Part shown: positions 33,981 through 42,280 of the stretch, piece after piece
How positions within the stretch are numbered: the first letter of the stretch is position 1
Layout: each line of letters begins with the position of its first letter
From: Paenibacillus sp. FSL K6-1096
GTDB taxonomy: Bacteria; Bacillota; Bacilli; Paenibacillales; Paenibacillaceae
DNA length: 64,000 nucleotides
Direction: 5' to 3'
NCBI RefSeq assembly: GCF_037977055.1
Contig: NZ_CP150274.1
Location: forward strand, 558,001 to 622,000
Notes under the pieces: model-generated
Databases searched by the model: none
What the model was told of the DNA's origin: nothing
Seen by the model: the letters and a program-made list of their open reading frames with translations, nothing else
Made by a program: the position numbers and the translations under genes

Positions 33981-36098
33981 CTATGCGCGCTGCTCTTCCA
34001 GCCACAGAATGGCCGTGACCCCACGCGGGTAATATTTGCTGCCGGTAATCTCGCCGGAGATAATCTGGTCGCTCCAGCTCCAGATTGAGAGCTCAGGATG
34101 CGTGAGCCAGGCGCTATGGGCCTGATCGGCGGCGCGTCCCTGCTCGGTCCATTCCAGACCGAGAATCTGCCGGGCGATGAACTGGGAGAGATAGATTTTG
34201 CTCAGCCAGCTGTTATTGCTGGTGGAGGAGATTTTCCAGCCGCCGTCGGCGAACAGGCAGACCCCTTCAACCAGCACCGCCTTCAGGTGAGTGTCCAGCG
34301 CCTTAATATACTCTCCGAACCGTCCCCCGCGCTCAAGTGCTTCCTTGCAGCCGGTGAAGTACGGGAACACCAGACCTTCGATGGCCGGAATAATCTTCGA
34401 GTCGTTCCCTTCCCCGATGACTGCCGGGATATAGCCGTCCTTCGTCACGCTGGCCACAATCGTGGCCGCGCAGAGCTCGGCCTGCCGGCCCGCCGTCTGT
34501 GACAGCTCGGCATTGCCGTTCTCGCGGAAGATCCGCTCCATGGCCAGATACGCGGCCCAGCATTTGCCCGCCAGATAAATATTGTTGCGCGCCTGGCCCA
34601 GGGAGACGTCCAGACTGTCATAGGTCGTAATCTCCGCGCCGCCCATTGTCCGCGAGCTGTCCAGCGCCATAACGCCGTTACGCTTCGCCGGATCGGGATG
34701 ATCCCGGTTCACCATGCTCTGCAGACAGCTCTCCAGCACGGTCAGATTGCGCTCCATCCAGCTGCGGTCGCCTGTGTGCTCCACATAGACGGCCGCTGTA
34801 AGAATCCAGTTCACCAGCTGCTCATGGGTCATATGCGAGAAGCAGCCGTCGATGCCATACAGCTCATAAGAGGAATACCCCGGACGCGACACCGCATTGG
34901 CTACCCCCATATCATGGGTGAAGCTCAGTCCGCCCGGATATTCGGTCTCATCGCCCGGGAACCGGACGGTATCCACATAGCTGAACCGGTCGACGAACAT
35001 ATCGAGTTCATTGCGTACGGTCCAAGGGTTCATCTTCAACTCATAGAAAAGCTGGTCAACCGTCAGATCGAACGTATTCATCATCCGGTATTCGCCTTCA
35101 TTGACAATCCAGAACGGCTCGCCCTTGTGGCTCAGCAGCTGTGTCGAACCGTAATAACTGCGGATGGCGTGAGCCAGCATGAAGGTCTGGTCTTCACTGA
35201 GGCCCGTTCCCTCCAGCATGGCATTCGCCTGTTCAGCCTGCTGCTTCAGCGTATCGAACTGTGACAGAGCGTAATCCGCCACCGCCTCCACATTGCTGTA
35301 ATAGCGGTTGTAGTAGTAACCGGCATCCATCCCCGACGTCACATAGCCGGAACGGTGGAAGCAGACCGCGAAACGGTACGTCTTCCGCTCTCCTGCCGGA
35401 ACATCCATAATCAGCGCTCCGACCTGGCCCAGACCGAAGGTCCAGTTCTCCTCCAGCTCGGCTGCGAGAATATCCTCCATTGTAAAATGCATCGCCGCCT
35501 TCACACTTCCCTGCTCGGCGGCAACCGCCAGGAACCGGCCCTGGCCGACGCCCGTCAGCTCAGCCTGTCCTCCGTCGAATCTTCTCAGCGCACTGTAGGG
35601 ATCATTCCCCTGGAAGCCGAAGAAGGCGCGGCGGGCCGAGCTGCCGGATGTATTATCCACTTCAAGCTCTACCAGCACCGCCGGCAGCAGTACCTCCTGA
35701 AGCTCCGCATCCGAAGCGGACTGCGGGTCTGGAACCGGCCGGACCGGCGAGAGAATGCGGAAGGTCAGATCCCCGGCCTGCCAGGTATCGGTCGCCAGGC
35801 GGAAATCGCGGGTAATCTCCTCATCCCCGTAGTGAAAGAGAATCTGCGGCTTATCCGGGTTCGGGTCGGGATTCTCAATGTCGTAGCGCTTGCTCTCATC
35901 ATCGCTGCCCTGCTCATGGAACGGCAGCGTATCGTAACCGCGGCCATCCCTCCGCTCCAGGCCGATATATATATTCTGTCTGGGCGGTCTGCCCAGCTCC
36001 AGGTCGAAGCCGCCGGATGCTCCCTTGAATCCGAGGGTGAAGCTTGAGAAAGACCCGATCGGTGAATGATGGGCGTTGAAGAATTTATTCGTTGGCAT
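33981..36098 (-). CDS. GH52 beta-xylosidase
   Basis: A 705-residue retaining beta-1,4-xylosidase; the length equals that of the Geobacillus GH52 enzyme. The N-terminus NKFFNAHHSPIGSFSSFTLG is strongly family-specific. The nucleophile Glu lies in NEGEYRMMNTFDLTVDQLF near residue 335, and the general acid Asp in ITTYDSLDVSLGQ near 494. No signal peptide is present, so it cleaves imported xylo-oligosaccharides. A divergent AraC gene 179 bases away is the likely regulator. A perfect GC-rich palindrome lies 30 bases upstream of the start. Confidence 0.96.
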   Translation of the reverse strand: MPTNKFFNAHHSPIGSFSSFTLGFKGASGGFDLELGRPPRQNIYIGLERRDGRGYDTLPFHEQGSDDESKRYDIENPDPNPDKPQILFHYGDEEITRDFRLATDTWQAGDLTFRILSPVRPVPDPQSASDAELQEVLLPAVLVELEVDNTSGSSARRAFFGFQGNDPYSALRRFDGGQAELTGVGQGRFLAVAAEQGSVKAAMHFTMEDILAAELEENWTFGLGQVGALIMDVPAGERKTYRFAVCFHRSGYVTSGMDAGYYYNRYYSNVEAVADYALSQFDTLKQQAEQANAMLEGTGLSEDQTFMLAHAIRSYYGSTQLLSHKGEPFWIVNEGEYRMMNTFDLTVDQLFYELKMNPWTVRNELDMFVDRFSYVDTVRFPGDETEYPGGLSFTHDMGVANAVSRPGYSSYELYGIDGCFSHMTHEQLVNWILTAAVYVEHTGDRSWMERNLTVLESCLQSMVNRDHPDPAKRNGVMALDSSRTMGGAEITTYDSLDVSLGQARNNIYLAGKCWAAYLAMERIFRENGNAELSQTAGRQAELCAATIVASVTKDGYIPAVIGEGNDSKIIPAIEGLVFPYFTGCKEALERGGRFGEYIKALDTHLKAVLVEGVCLFADGGWKISSTSNNSWLSKIYLSQFIARQILGLEWTEQGRAADQAHSAWLTHPELSIWSWSDQIISGEITGSKYYPRGVTAILWLEEQRA

Positions 36099-36127
36099 AA
36101 CGTAAATGCACTCCCTCCAGGCTGTCT

Positions 36128-36144
36128 CCCGGCAGACTGCCGGG
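36128..36144. promoter_or_regulatory. GC-rich palindrome ahead of the GH52 gene
   Basis: CCCGGCAG-A-CTGCCGGG is a perfect 17-base palindrome 30 bases before the GH52 start. It could be an operator or a leader hairpin. Nothing else shows which. Confidence 0.4.
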
Positions 36145-36277
36145 CTATAGCTCTATGTTAGCGCGGCTTCCGCCGGGGCAACAGGCGCAAAGCCGCCATT
36201 TATTTGGACAAATCTGCCTTACCCTGCGGCCTATGCTATAATAGAGCCATCTTGCCATACAGAAGAAGAGGTTGACT

Positions 36278-37243
36278 ATGAATGTATTAGATCCCGGTAC
36301 ACAGCACTCCGTGGACGGACGCATGTCCCCGGATATTCAGGCTGCCTTCCATATCTTCGCCGCCCATTGGCGCAAAGTGAACAGGGAATGGCAATATCCG
36401 GCCCATACCCATCCGATGTTCGAGATCAACATCGTGCTGCAGGGCTCCCAGCGGATGACGGTCGGGGGACAGTCTTATCTTCAGCACAGCGGGGAGATTC
36501 TGTTCATCCGCCCCGGTGTGCAGCATTCCAGCCTGGGCTCTGATTCCGGGGAGGACATGTCCTATTATTGCCTGCATTTCGACATCGATGACCTGGTGCT
36601 GCGCCGCTCGCTGCTGACAATGGATACCGTCAGCCTGAGCGGAGACACCCCGGAGCTGGCGGCCATCCGCTCCTCGCTGGATGCCATCATCAGCTCGACG
36701 ATCCTCCCGGATGCCAGCGACGCCCAGAGGGGCCGGCTGGTGGCGCTGAATGCCTCGCTGCAATTCTTCGCCGCGCTCAGCGGCTGGGTGCTGGCAGCCC
36801 TGCCTTCCCCGGCCCGGAGCACGCTGCCGGGTGTCACCGAGAAGACGGTTGCCCTGGCGAATGCCATTGAAGGGCTGCTGCAGGAATCGGTCTTCACCGC
36901 TGCAGCAGAAGGCAGCCGAGCCGGCAGCATCGAGGATATCGCGGCCCGGCTCGGCTACAGCCCGAACCACTGTAACCGTGCCTTCCGGCAGATCTACGGG
37001 CTGCCGCCAAGGCAATATCTCTCCGGGCTCATTATCCGCCATGCCAAGCTGCTGCTGCTGGACAACAGCCTGTCGGTAGAGAGCATCGCTTACCAGCTCG
37101 GCTACCGCGATGTCTCCCATTTCAGCAAGCAGTTCAAGCGCTGGACCGGCCTGCCTCCGATGGGCTACCGCCAGCTGGCGGAGGAGCCGGGGAAGACGAA
37201 CGAGGGAGCGCCCCTCCCCCGCTTAGGAGGAGGACCCCAATGA
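36278..37243 (+). CDS. AraC family regulator, probably of the xylosidase gene
   Basis: A 321-residue regulator. The sensor domain (about 15-150) is a cupin (YPAHTHPMFEINIVLQGSQR, GEILFIRPGVQHSSLG). The AraC DNA-binding domain is at about 210-305 (IEDIAARLGYSPNHCNRAFR, then SVESIAYQLGYRDVSHFSKQ). ATG at 36278 is chosen over TTG at 36272; AAGAGG lies upstream. It is divergent from the GH52 gene and overlaps the following cupin gene by four bases (ATGA). It ends in a Pro/Gly-rich tail. Confidence 0.92.
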   Translation: MNVLDPGTQHSVDGRMSPDIQAAFHIFAAHWRKVNREWQYPAHTHPMFEINIVLQGSQRMTVGGQSYLQHSGEILFIRPGVQHSSLGSDSGEDMSYYCLHFDIDDLVLRRSLLTMDTVSLSGDTPELAAIRSSLDAIISSTILPDASDAQRGRLVALNASLQFFAALSGWVLAALPSPARSTLPGVTEKTVALANAIEGLLQESVFTAAAEGSRAGSIEDIAARLGYSPNHCNRAFRQIYGLPPRQYLSGLIIRHAKLLLLDNSLSVESIAYQLGYRDVSHFSKQFKRWTGLPPMGYRQLAEEPGKTNEGAPLPRLGGGPQ

Positions 37244-37590
37244 AGATATACAATTTCAAACTAGAATCCGGCAAACCCGTAACAGCCTTCAATTCCAATT
37301 TCATCCTATCCCGGATCATCCAGACTGAGGAGAGAACGCATATCGGCTGCGTATATCTACGACACCAGGGAGTAATAGGTTTTCATCAGGCGACATGTCC
37401 GCAGCTGCTGTTAATTCTGAACGGTGAGGGGTATGTGCGCGGAGAGGAAGCTGAATTTACAGCTGTGAGTGCAGGTCAAGCCGTCTTTTGGGAGCAAGGG
37501 GAATGGCACGAGACCCGGACAGATTCAGGATTGACTGCAATTATTATTGAAGGTGATTCGCTGAACCCTGCCGCCTATATGACTCTCTGA
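37240..37590 (+). CDS. Small cupin protein
   Basis: A 116-residue single-domain cupin. The family motifs are visible but divergent: HQATCPQLLLILNGEGYVRG, and GQAVFWEQGEWHETRTDSG with Trp-His-Glu in the second motif. It may bind a metal weakly or not at all. Its start overlaps the AraC gene by four bases (ATGA), so the two are translated together, and it may be a co-sensor or a sugar-related accessory protein. The codon use is more AT-rich than in the AraC gene. Confidence 0.8.
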   Translation: MKIYNFKLESGKPVTAFNSNFILSRIIQTEERTHIGCVYLRHQGVIGFHQATCPQLLLILNGEGYVRGEEAEFTAVSAGQAVFWEQGEWHETRTDSGLTAIIIEGDSLNPAAYMTL

Positions 37591-37822
37591 CTGACAATGA
37601 AGAGGACTGGGATTCCGCTTCATTTGGAAAACCACCGAAAGCGCACATGGAGGACACATGAAGCACGAAGCAGCGCAGCCCCGATCCACGACTTGTCGAA
37701 TCAGCAAGTCCAATTGAGAGCTCCAGCCGGACTTGTGGTACCATATAACTAGAATCGAGCTGCTATGCGGATGAATTTTTTGTTAAATATCTTGTATCCT
37801 ATATGTAAAAGTTGGTGAACCC

Positions 37823-38578
37823 TTGATCTATTTCATTAAATTCGTCTACAGCTTTGTGCTGCCGCCCGGCCTCTTCGTCATCCTGCTGCTCGGTATGGCG
37901 GTCTGGCTATGGAGACTGCGCTCCCGCCGGCCCGCGCTGGTGCTGCTCGGCATCACCCTGCTGCTCTACCTGTCGATGACCCCGGTCGTGAGCGACCTGC
38001 TGATCGGCAGCCTGGAGCGCAAATATGCTCAGCCCTCCGCCCCCGAGGGGGATGTCATAGTCGTGCTGGGCGGCGGAGCAACCTCCGGCACCCCGGACCT
38101 GGACGGGCAGGGCAATATGTCCGGCCCGGCGTCGAACCGGCTGCTGGCGGCAGCGCGGCTGTACCGGGAGACCGGGCTGCCGGTGATTTTCTCCGGCGGC
38201 CAGGTGTTCGCGGACAGCGGCAATGAAGCCGACATCGCCAAGCGGCAGCTCATCGGCCTTGGCATTCCGGCGGAAGACATCCTGCCGGAGAACCGCTCGC
38301 TCAATACGGAGCAGAACGCGGTCAACACCGCGAAGCTCATGCAGGAGCATGGCTTCAGCCGTCCGGTGCTCGTCACCTCCGGCTTCCACATGCCGCGCAG
38401 CATGGTGCAGTTCGAGCATGCCGGTCTTGAGCCTCAGCCGTTCCCTGTGGACTACCAGGCCAGCCGTCCGATGTCCCTCTACGCGGGCAAATTCACCCCC
38501 ACGGCCGGGTCCGTCTCCACGACAGGCCTGGCGCTGAAGGAATATCTCGGCCTGCTGGCCGCGAAGCTGCTGCCTTAA
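37823..38578 (+). CDS. YdcF family (DUF218) membrane protein
   Basis: A 251-residue protein with two N-terminal membrane segments (about 5-25 and 35-55) and a DUF218 domain (about 75-245). Conserved pieces are GDVIVVLGGGA, GLPVIFSGGQ, ENRSLNTEQNAVNT with the family Glu, and RPVLVTSGFHMPRSMVQF. DUF218 proteins such as SanA, YdcF and ElyC affect envelope integrity and lipid-carrier metabolism. The start is TTG behind a weak GGTGAACCC site. It stands alone, upstream of a phosphotransferase gene. Confidence 0.85.
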   Translation: MIYFIKFVYSFVLPPGLFVILLLGMAVWLWRLRSRRPALVLLGITLLLYLSMTPVVSDLLIGSLERKYAQPSAPEGDVIVVLGGGATSGTPDLDGQGNMSGPASNRLLAAARLYRETGLPVIFSGGQVFADSGNEADIAKRQLIGLGIPAEDILPENRSLNTEQNAVNTAKLMQEHGFSRPVLVTSGFHMPRSMVQFEHAGLEPQPFPVDYQASRPMSLYAGKFTPTAGSVSTTGLALKEYLGLLAAKLLP

Positions 38579-38637
38579 CATTTGCTGGCTGGCAATGCGG
38601 GCAAACGTAATTTTGATTAGTAAGTGAGGGATCTCAA

Positions 38638-39465
38638 ATGAACCAGACGAATGAAGAACGCCTGACCGGCGGAAATGTGAATGAGCTTGTGCGGATCGGC
38701 GACACCGTGCGTCGTCCTACAGGATATTGGAGTCCCAATGTTCATGAACTGCTGCTCCATCTGGAGCAGCAGGAGTTCGCCGGAGCGCCGCGCTTCTTCG
38801 GTCTGGATGAGGAGGGACGCGAGATCGTCTCCTTCCTGCCCGGAGAGGTTGCCGGGAATGATTACCCGGAGCTTGCGCCCTACATGTGGTCAGACAGAGT
38901 GCTTACCGGGATTGCCCGCCTGCTCCGCCGGTATCATGACGCCACCCAAGGCTTCGTCCCTAAGGCGGATAGGCAATGGCAGCATATCTATACGGGGGCC
39001 GAGGCGCAGGAGGTCATCTGCCACAATGATGCCGCCCCGTACAATATGGTGTTCCAGCATGAGCAGCCGGTAGCGCTGATTGATTTCGATACGGCCGGAC
39101 CCGGCCCGCGCATGTGGGATATCGCCTATTCCCTCTACACCTCAGTGCCGCTGGCGGGCTTTGCGCCCGATTATGCTACAGGGTCCACAGTGGCCTATGA
39201 CAGCGGGCTTCATGGGGCAGACCGCGGCCGGCGGATCAGCCTGTTCTTTGAAGCTTACGGATTGCCCGTCCCGGAGGATCTGCAGAGCTGGGTCATCCGG
39301 CGGCTGCACGCTATGTGCGATACGCTCCGCAAAGGCGCTGCCGAAGGCCATCCCGCCTTCGTCACCATGGTGGAGGAGGGCCACCTGGCCCATTATGAGC
39401 GCGAGATTGAGTTCGTTTCCAGCCATTACGGAGAATGGATTTCACCGGACCTGGGCCGCGAATAA
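38638..39465 (+). CDS. Aminoglycoside phosphotransferase family protein
   Basis: A 275-residue protein with the kinase-like APH fold. The catalytic loop is ICHNDAAPYNMVF (HxDxxxxN) and the metal site is ALIDFDTAGPGPRMWDIAYS. The N-terminal lobe is short. Members include antibiotic, homoserine, choline and other small-molecule kinases; nothing here picks one, and drug resistance should not be assumed. GAGGGATCTCAA precedes the ATG. It is followed by the second 51-bp repeat array. Confidence 0.88.
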   Translation: MNQTNEERLTGGNVNELVRIGDTVRRPTGYWSPNVHELLLHLEQQEFAGAPRFFGLDEEGREIVSFLPGEVAGNDYPELAPYMWSDRVLTGIARLLRRYHDATQGFVPKADRQWQHIYTGAEAQEVICHNDAAPYNMVFQHEQPVALIDFDTAGPGPRMWDIAYSLYTSVPLAGFAPDYATGSTVAYDSGLHGADRGRRISLFFEAYGLPVPEDLQSWVIRRLHAMCDTLRKGAAEGHPAFVTMVEEGHLAHYEREIEFVSSHYGEWISPDLGRE

Positions 39466-39527
39466 GCAGCCGTAATGCTGCACTGAACAAGAACAAAATT
39501 TGGACCACGCGCCTCTGCAACGCCGAA

Positions 39528-39708
39528 TGTATTCGGTTTTTCATATACATTTGGCCAACACGCCCACACACCGCCCAATGTGTTCGGTTTTTCGCATACA
39601 TTCGGCCTTCACGCCCCCGCCATACCCAATGTATTCGGTTTTTCGATTACATTTGGCCCACGTACCTCTGTAGCTGCAAATTGTATTCAGTTTTTCATAT
39701 ACATGCCC
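39528..39708. repeat. Four-copy array of 51-bp hairpin repeats (array B)
   Basis: Units start at 39528, 39579, 39630 and 39682 (spacing 51, 51, 52). Each starts TGTATTCGG or a close variant, then TTTTTC and a TACA arm, then TTTGGCC or TTCGGCC and a CACGCC-like stretch; the last unit is cut short. Stem position 5 is a T-A pair in units 1, 2 and 4, where array A mostly has A-T. The array lies between the convergent phosphotransferase and ybaK genes. Confidence 0.88.
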
Positions 39709-39734
39709 GGCTCTTCATCATTTCCTAATCAATC

Positions 39735-39776
39735 AAAAAGGCCGGAACCCTATAACCATAGGTGTTCCGGCCTTTT
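39735..39776. terminator. Terminator of ybaK
   Basis: AAAAGGCCGGAAC and GTTCCGGCCTTTT pair perfectly with T-runs on both strands. It lies directly past the ybaK stop and may also end transcription coming through array B. Confidence 0.9.
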
Positions 39777-39780
39777 GACG

Positions 39781-40263
39781 TTACTGCTCATCCTTGATGA
39801 GATCCGCAAATACGGCAGACACGGCTTCAGCCAGCAGACCTGGCGCAAGCTCCATCTGCACGCCGATCCGGCCTGCGCTGACAGCGATGGCCGGAAGGGC
39901 CTCCGCGCTGCTGTGAATGAACGTCGGATACAGCTTCTTCATCCCTACCGGAGAGCAGCCTCCCCGCACATACCCGGTCCACTTCAGCAGCTCCTTAAGT
40001 GGAAGCATCTCAATCTTCTTGACTCCCGCAGCTCTCGCTGCCTTCTTCAGATCCAGCTCTTCCGCCACCGGAATCACAAACACATAAGCCTGCGGGCCGC
40101 TGTGCGCGACCAGGGTCTTGAATACCGTCTCAGGAAGCAGGCCGATCTTCCCGGCCACCGCATTCCCGTGGATCTCCCCATCCCCGCTGTCATAGCTGTG
40201 AATGGTGTAGGATGTCTTATGCGCATCAAGAATACGCATTGCATTGGTTTTGCTCACCTGCAT
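39781..40263 (-). CDS. ybaK: Cys-tRNA(Pro)/Cys-tRNA deacylase YbaK family
   Basis: A 160-residue trans-editing protein that clears Cys wrongly attached to tRNA(Pro). The family pattern is clear: KTNAMRILDAHKTSYTIHSY, VFKTLVAHSG with the catalytic Lys, VAEELDLKKAARAAGVKK, and GYVRGGCSPVGMKK with the GGxSP loop. GGGAGGGAACGGGAC precedes the ATG. It lies 20 bases behind the YolD-like gene in the same direction. Confidence 0.94.
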   Translation of the reverse strand: MQVSKTNAMRILDAHKTSYTIHSYDSGDGEIHGNAVAGKIGLLPETVFKTLVAHSGPQAYVFVIPVAEELDLKKAARAAGVKKIEMLPLKELLKWTGYVRGGCSPVGMKKLYPTFIHSSAEALPAIAVSAGRIGVQMELAPGLLAEAVSAVFADLIKDEQ

Positions 40264-40283
40264 GTCCCGTTCCCTCCCGGCGG

Positions 40284-40535
40284 TTAATCCCGCGGATAAT
40301 TGACCTGCATAATATCCATGAACGGAACCTTGGTGATGACTTCATTCTGCCTCAGATGCACCTTGCCGGTACGCGAGTCCATCGTAACGATTACGCCGCG
40401 GACCGCTTCCTCCATTCCCCAGACCGTGAGCAGAATCTCAGATTCCTCCTGCTGTGCCTCCACGAGCTGGTTGCCCAGCTCCTCCAGTACGAACTCGTCA
40501 CGGGTGGGCCGTTTTGCCACTTTTGCCTTCGCCAC
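40284..40535 (-). CDS. YolD-like small protein
   Basis: An 83-residue protein starting at GTG 40535, chosen because GGAGG lies six bases before it; the ATG seven codons earlier has no ribosome site. The C-terminal half (SEILLTVWGMEEAVRGVIVT, then ITKVPFMDIMQV) matches the YolD-like pattern of a small beta-barrel. YolD proteins are often linked to Y-family DNA polymerases in Bacilli, but none is adjacent here. It forms a short operon with ybaK. The family call is tentative. Confidence 0.65.
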   Translation of the reverse strand: MAKAKVAKRPTRDEFVLEELGNQLVEAQQEESEILLTVWGMEEAVRGVIVTMDSRTGKVHLRQNEVITKVPFMDIMQVNYPRD

Positions 40536-40679
40536 ACTATGCCTCCAGTAAGCCATTACAGAATATATGATAACGCTGGTGTAAATGCTCCTTAACAGTA
40601 TACCATGTCCGGGAGCCTGATTTTACACGAATCGTGATGATGTATGGCTTACTTGTGCGTTCACAGTAACTACTGGCCC

Positions 40680-42104
40680 TTAATCGTTATGCAAAAGCGC
40701 CGCTCCCGCAATCCCGGGATGGGTCATTTCGTACGGATCAAGGATCAGATTCAGCTCTTCCTCGCTCAGCACATTGTATTTCAGGCACAGGGCGCGCACG
40801 GATTCTCCGGTCAGAATAGCTTCACGGGCGATCCGCGAGACCACCTCATAGCCCAGGTGCGGATTCACAGCCGTAATGATCCCGACACTCTGCTCCACTT
40901 CACGGGCAAGCTTCTCCTTGTTGGCTTCGATGCCCGCCAGACAATAGTCGGTGAAGACCTGGAAGGAATTGTTCATGATGCTGATTGACTGGATCAGATT
41001 GAACACCATCACCGGCTCCATCACGTTCAGCTCCAATTGGCCGGCCTGGGCGGCGAGACAGATCGTATGATCATTGCCAATCACCTGAAAAGCCACCTGG
41101 TTAATCACCTCGGCCATCACCGGATTCACCTTGCCCGGCATAATGGACGAGCCCGGCTGGCGGGCCGGCAGCGTAATTTCAGCCAAGCCCGAGCGCGGTC
41201 CGGAGGCCATCAGGCGCAGGTCATTGGCGATTTTGGACATATTCATCATGCAGACCTTCAGCGCCGCCGAGACCTCGGTGTAGGCATCTGTGTTCTGCGT
41301 GGCATCAACCAGATGCTCTGCGCTGACCAGCGGCAGGCCGCTGATCTCGGACAGCAGCTCCACCACCCGCTTAATATAGCGGGGATCGGCATTAAGGCCG
41401 GTACCGACCGCGGTCGCGCCCATGTTCACCTCATAGAGATGGCCCCGCGTATGCTCGATACGCTGAATATCACGCTCCAGCACCCGGCTGTACGCCTCGA
41501 ACTCCTGGCCCAGACGAATCGGCACGGCATCCTGCAGATGGGTGCGGCCCATTTTGATCACCGGATCGAATTCTACGGCCTTCTGCCGGAACACTTCATG
41601 CATGTTGCGCATGGTGACAAGCAGCTGCTCCAGCAGTGATAGCGTTGCGATATGTATCGCTGTCGGGAATGCATCATTGGTCGATTGCGCCATATTCACA
41701 TGGGTGTTGGGGCTAAGCTGCAGATAATCGCCCTTGGCCTTGCCCAGCAGCTCCAGCGCACGGTTGGCAATCACTTCGTTCGCATTCATATTCAGCGAGG
41801 TGCCCGCTCCGCCCTGAATCGGGTCAACGATGAACTGGTCATCCCATTTCCCGCCGATCACCTCATCCGCAGCAGCCACGATAACGTCACCAAGCCCCTT
41901 ATAGAGCCGTCCGATTTCCATATTGGCGAGTGCGGCCGATTTTTTGACAATCCCCATAGCCTTAATCAGCTCATGATGCACACGGTAGCCGGTAATCGGG
42001 AAATTCTCTACCGCCCGAAGCGTCTGTATCCCGTAATAAGCCTGATTCTCGACCTGCTTGCTGCCTAGAAAATCCTTCTCCAGCCGGTATTCCATCTCTG
42101 TCAC
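40680..42104 (-). CDS. aspA: Aspartate ammonia-lyase
   Basis: A 474-residue enzyme of the aspartase/fumarase superfamily that converts L-aspartate to fumarate and ammonia. The catalytic loop signature GSSIMPGKVNPVMAEVINQV lies near residue 320. The substrate regions QGGAGTSLNMNANEVIANRA and GRTHLQDAVPIRLGQEF are also present. IQTLRAVENFPITGYRVH near the start favours aspartase over fumarase (fumarases have a GMQTQRSxENF type). It stands alone, convergent with nothing and followed by 120 bases of gap. Confidence 0.92.
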   Translation of the reverse strand: MTEMEYRLEKDFLGSKQVENQAYYGIQTLRAVENFPITGYRVHHELIKAMGIVKKSAALANMEIGRLYKGLGDVIVAAADEVIGGKWDDQFIVDPIQGGAGTSLNMNANEVIANRALELLGKAKGDYLQLSPNTHVNMAQSTNDAFPTAIHIATLSLLEQLLVTMRNMHEVFRQKAVEFDPVIKMGRTHLQDAVPIRLGQEFEAYSRVLERDIQRIEHTRGHLYEVNMGATAVGTGLNADPRYIKRVVELLSEISGLPLVSAEHLVDATQNTDAYTEVSAALKVCMMNMSKIANDLRLMASGPRSGLAEITLPARQPGSSIMPGKVNPVMAEVINQVAFQVIGNDHTICLAAQAGQLELNVMEPVMVFNLIQSISIMNNSFQVFTDYCLAGIEANKEKLAREVEQSVGIITAVNPHLGYEVVSRIAREAILTGESVRALCLKYNVLSEEELNLILDPYEMTHPGIAGAALLHND

Positions 42105-42280
42105 ACTGCTCCCCTCAAGTCATGCGCAGCAGATTGCTCTGCTGTCTATAGTTGTCTTATTCTTCCCTGGCGTCTGTAAGGATATGACAATAATCACAAT
42201 TTTACAGCTGCCTGCCCTCATAATACCCTATGGGGTGCTGAAAGTACAAAGAATAATGGAAGCAATGCTGAACTGCGGAC

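Noticed and set aside
37525..37713. Small minus-strand protein in the gap before the YdcF gene
   Set aside because: No ribosome site, odd composition, and it overlaps the cupin 3' end.
38638..39465. Antibiotic resistance by aminoglycoside phosphorylation
   Set aside because: Only the general kinase motifs are present; the family is broad and the context is not a resistance island.
39580..40287. 235-codon plus-strand open frame running from array B through ybaK
   Set aside because: It crosses a strong terminator and is antisense to ybaK.
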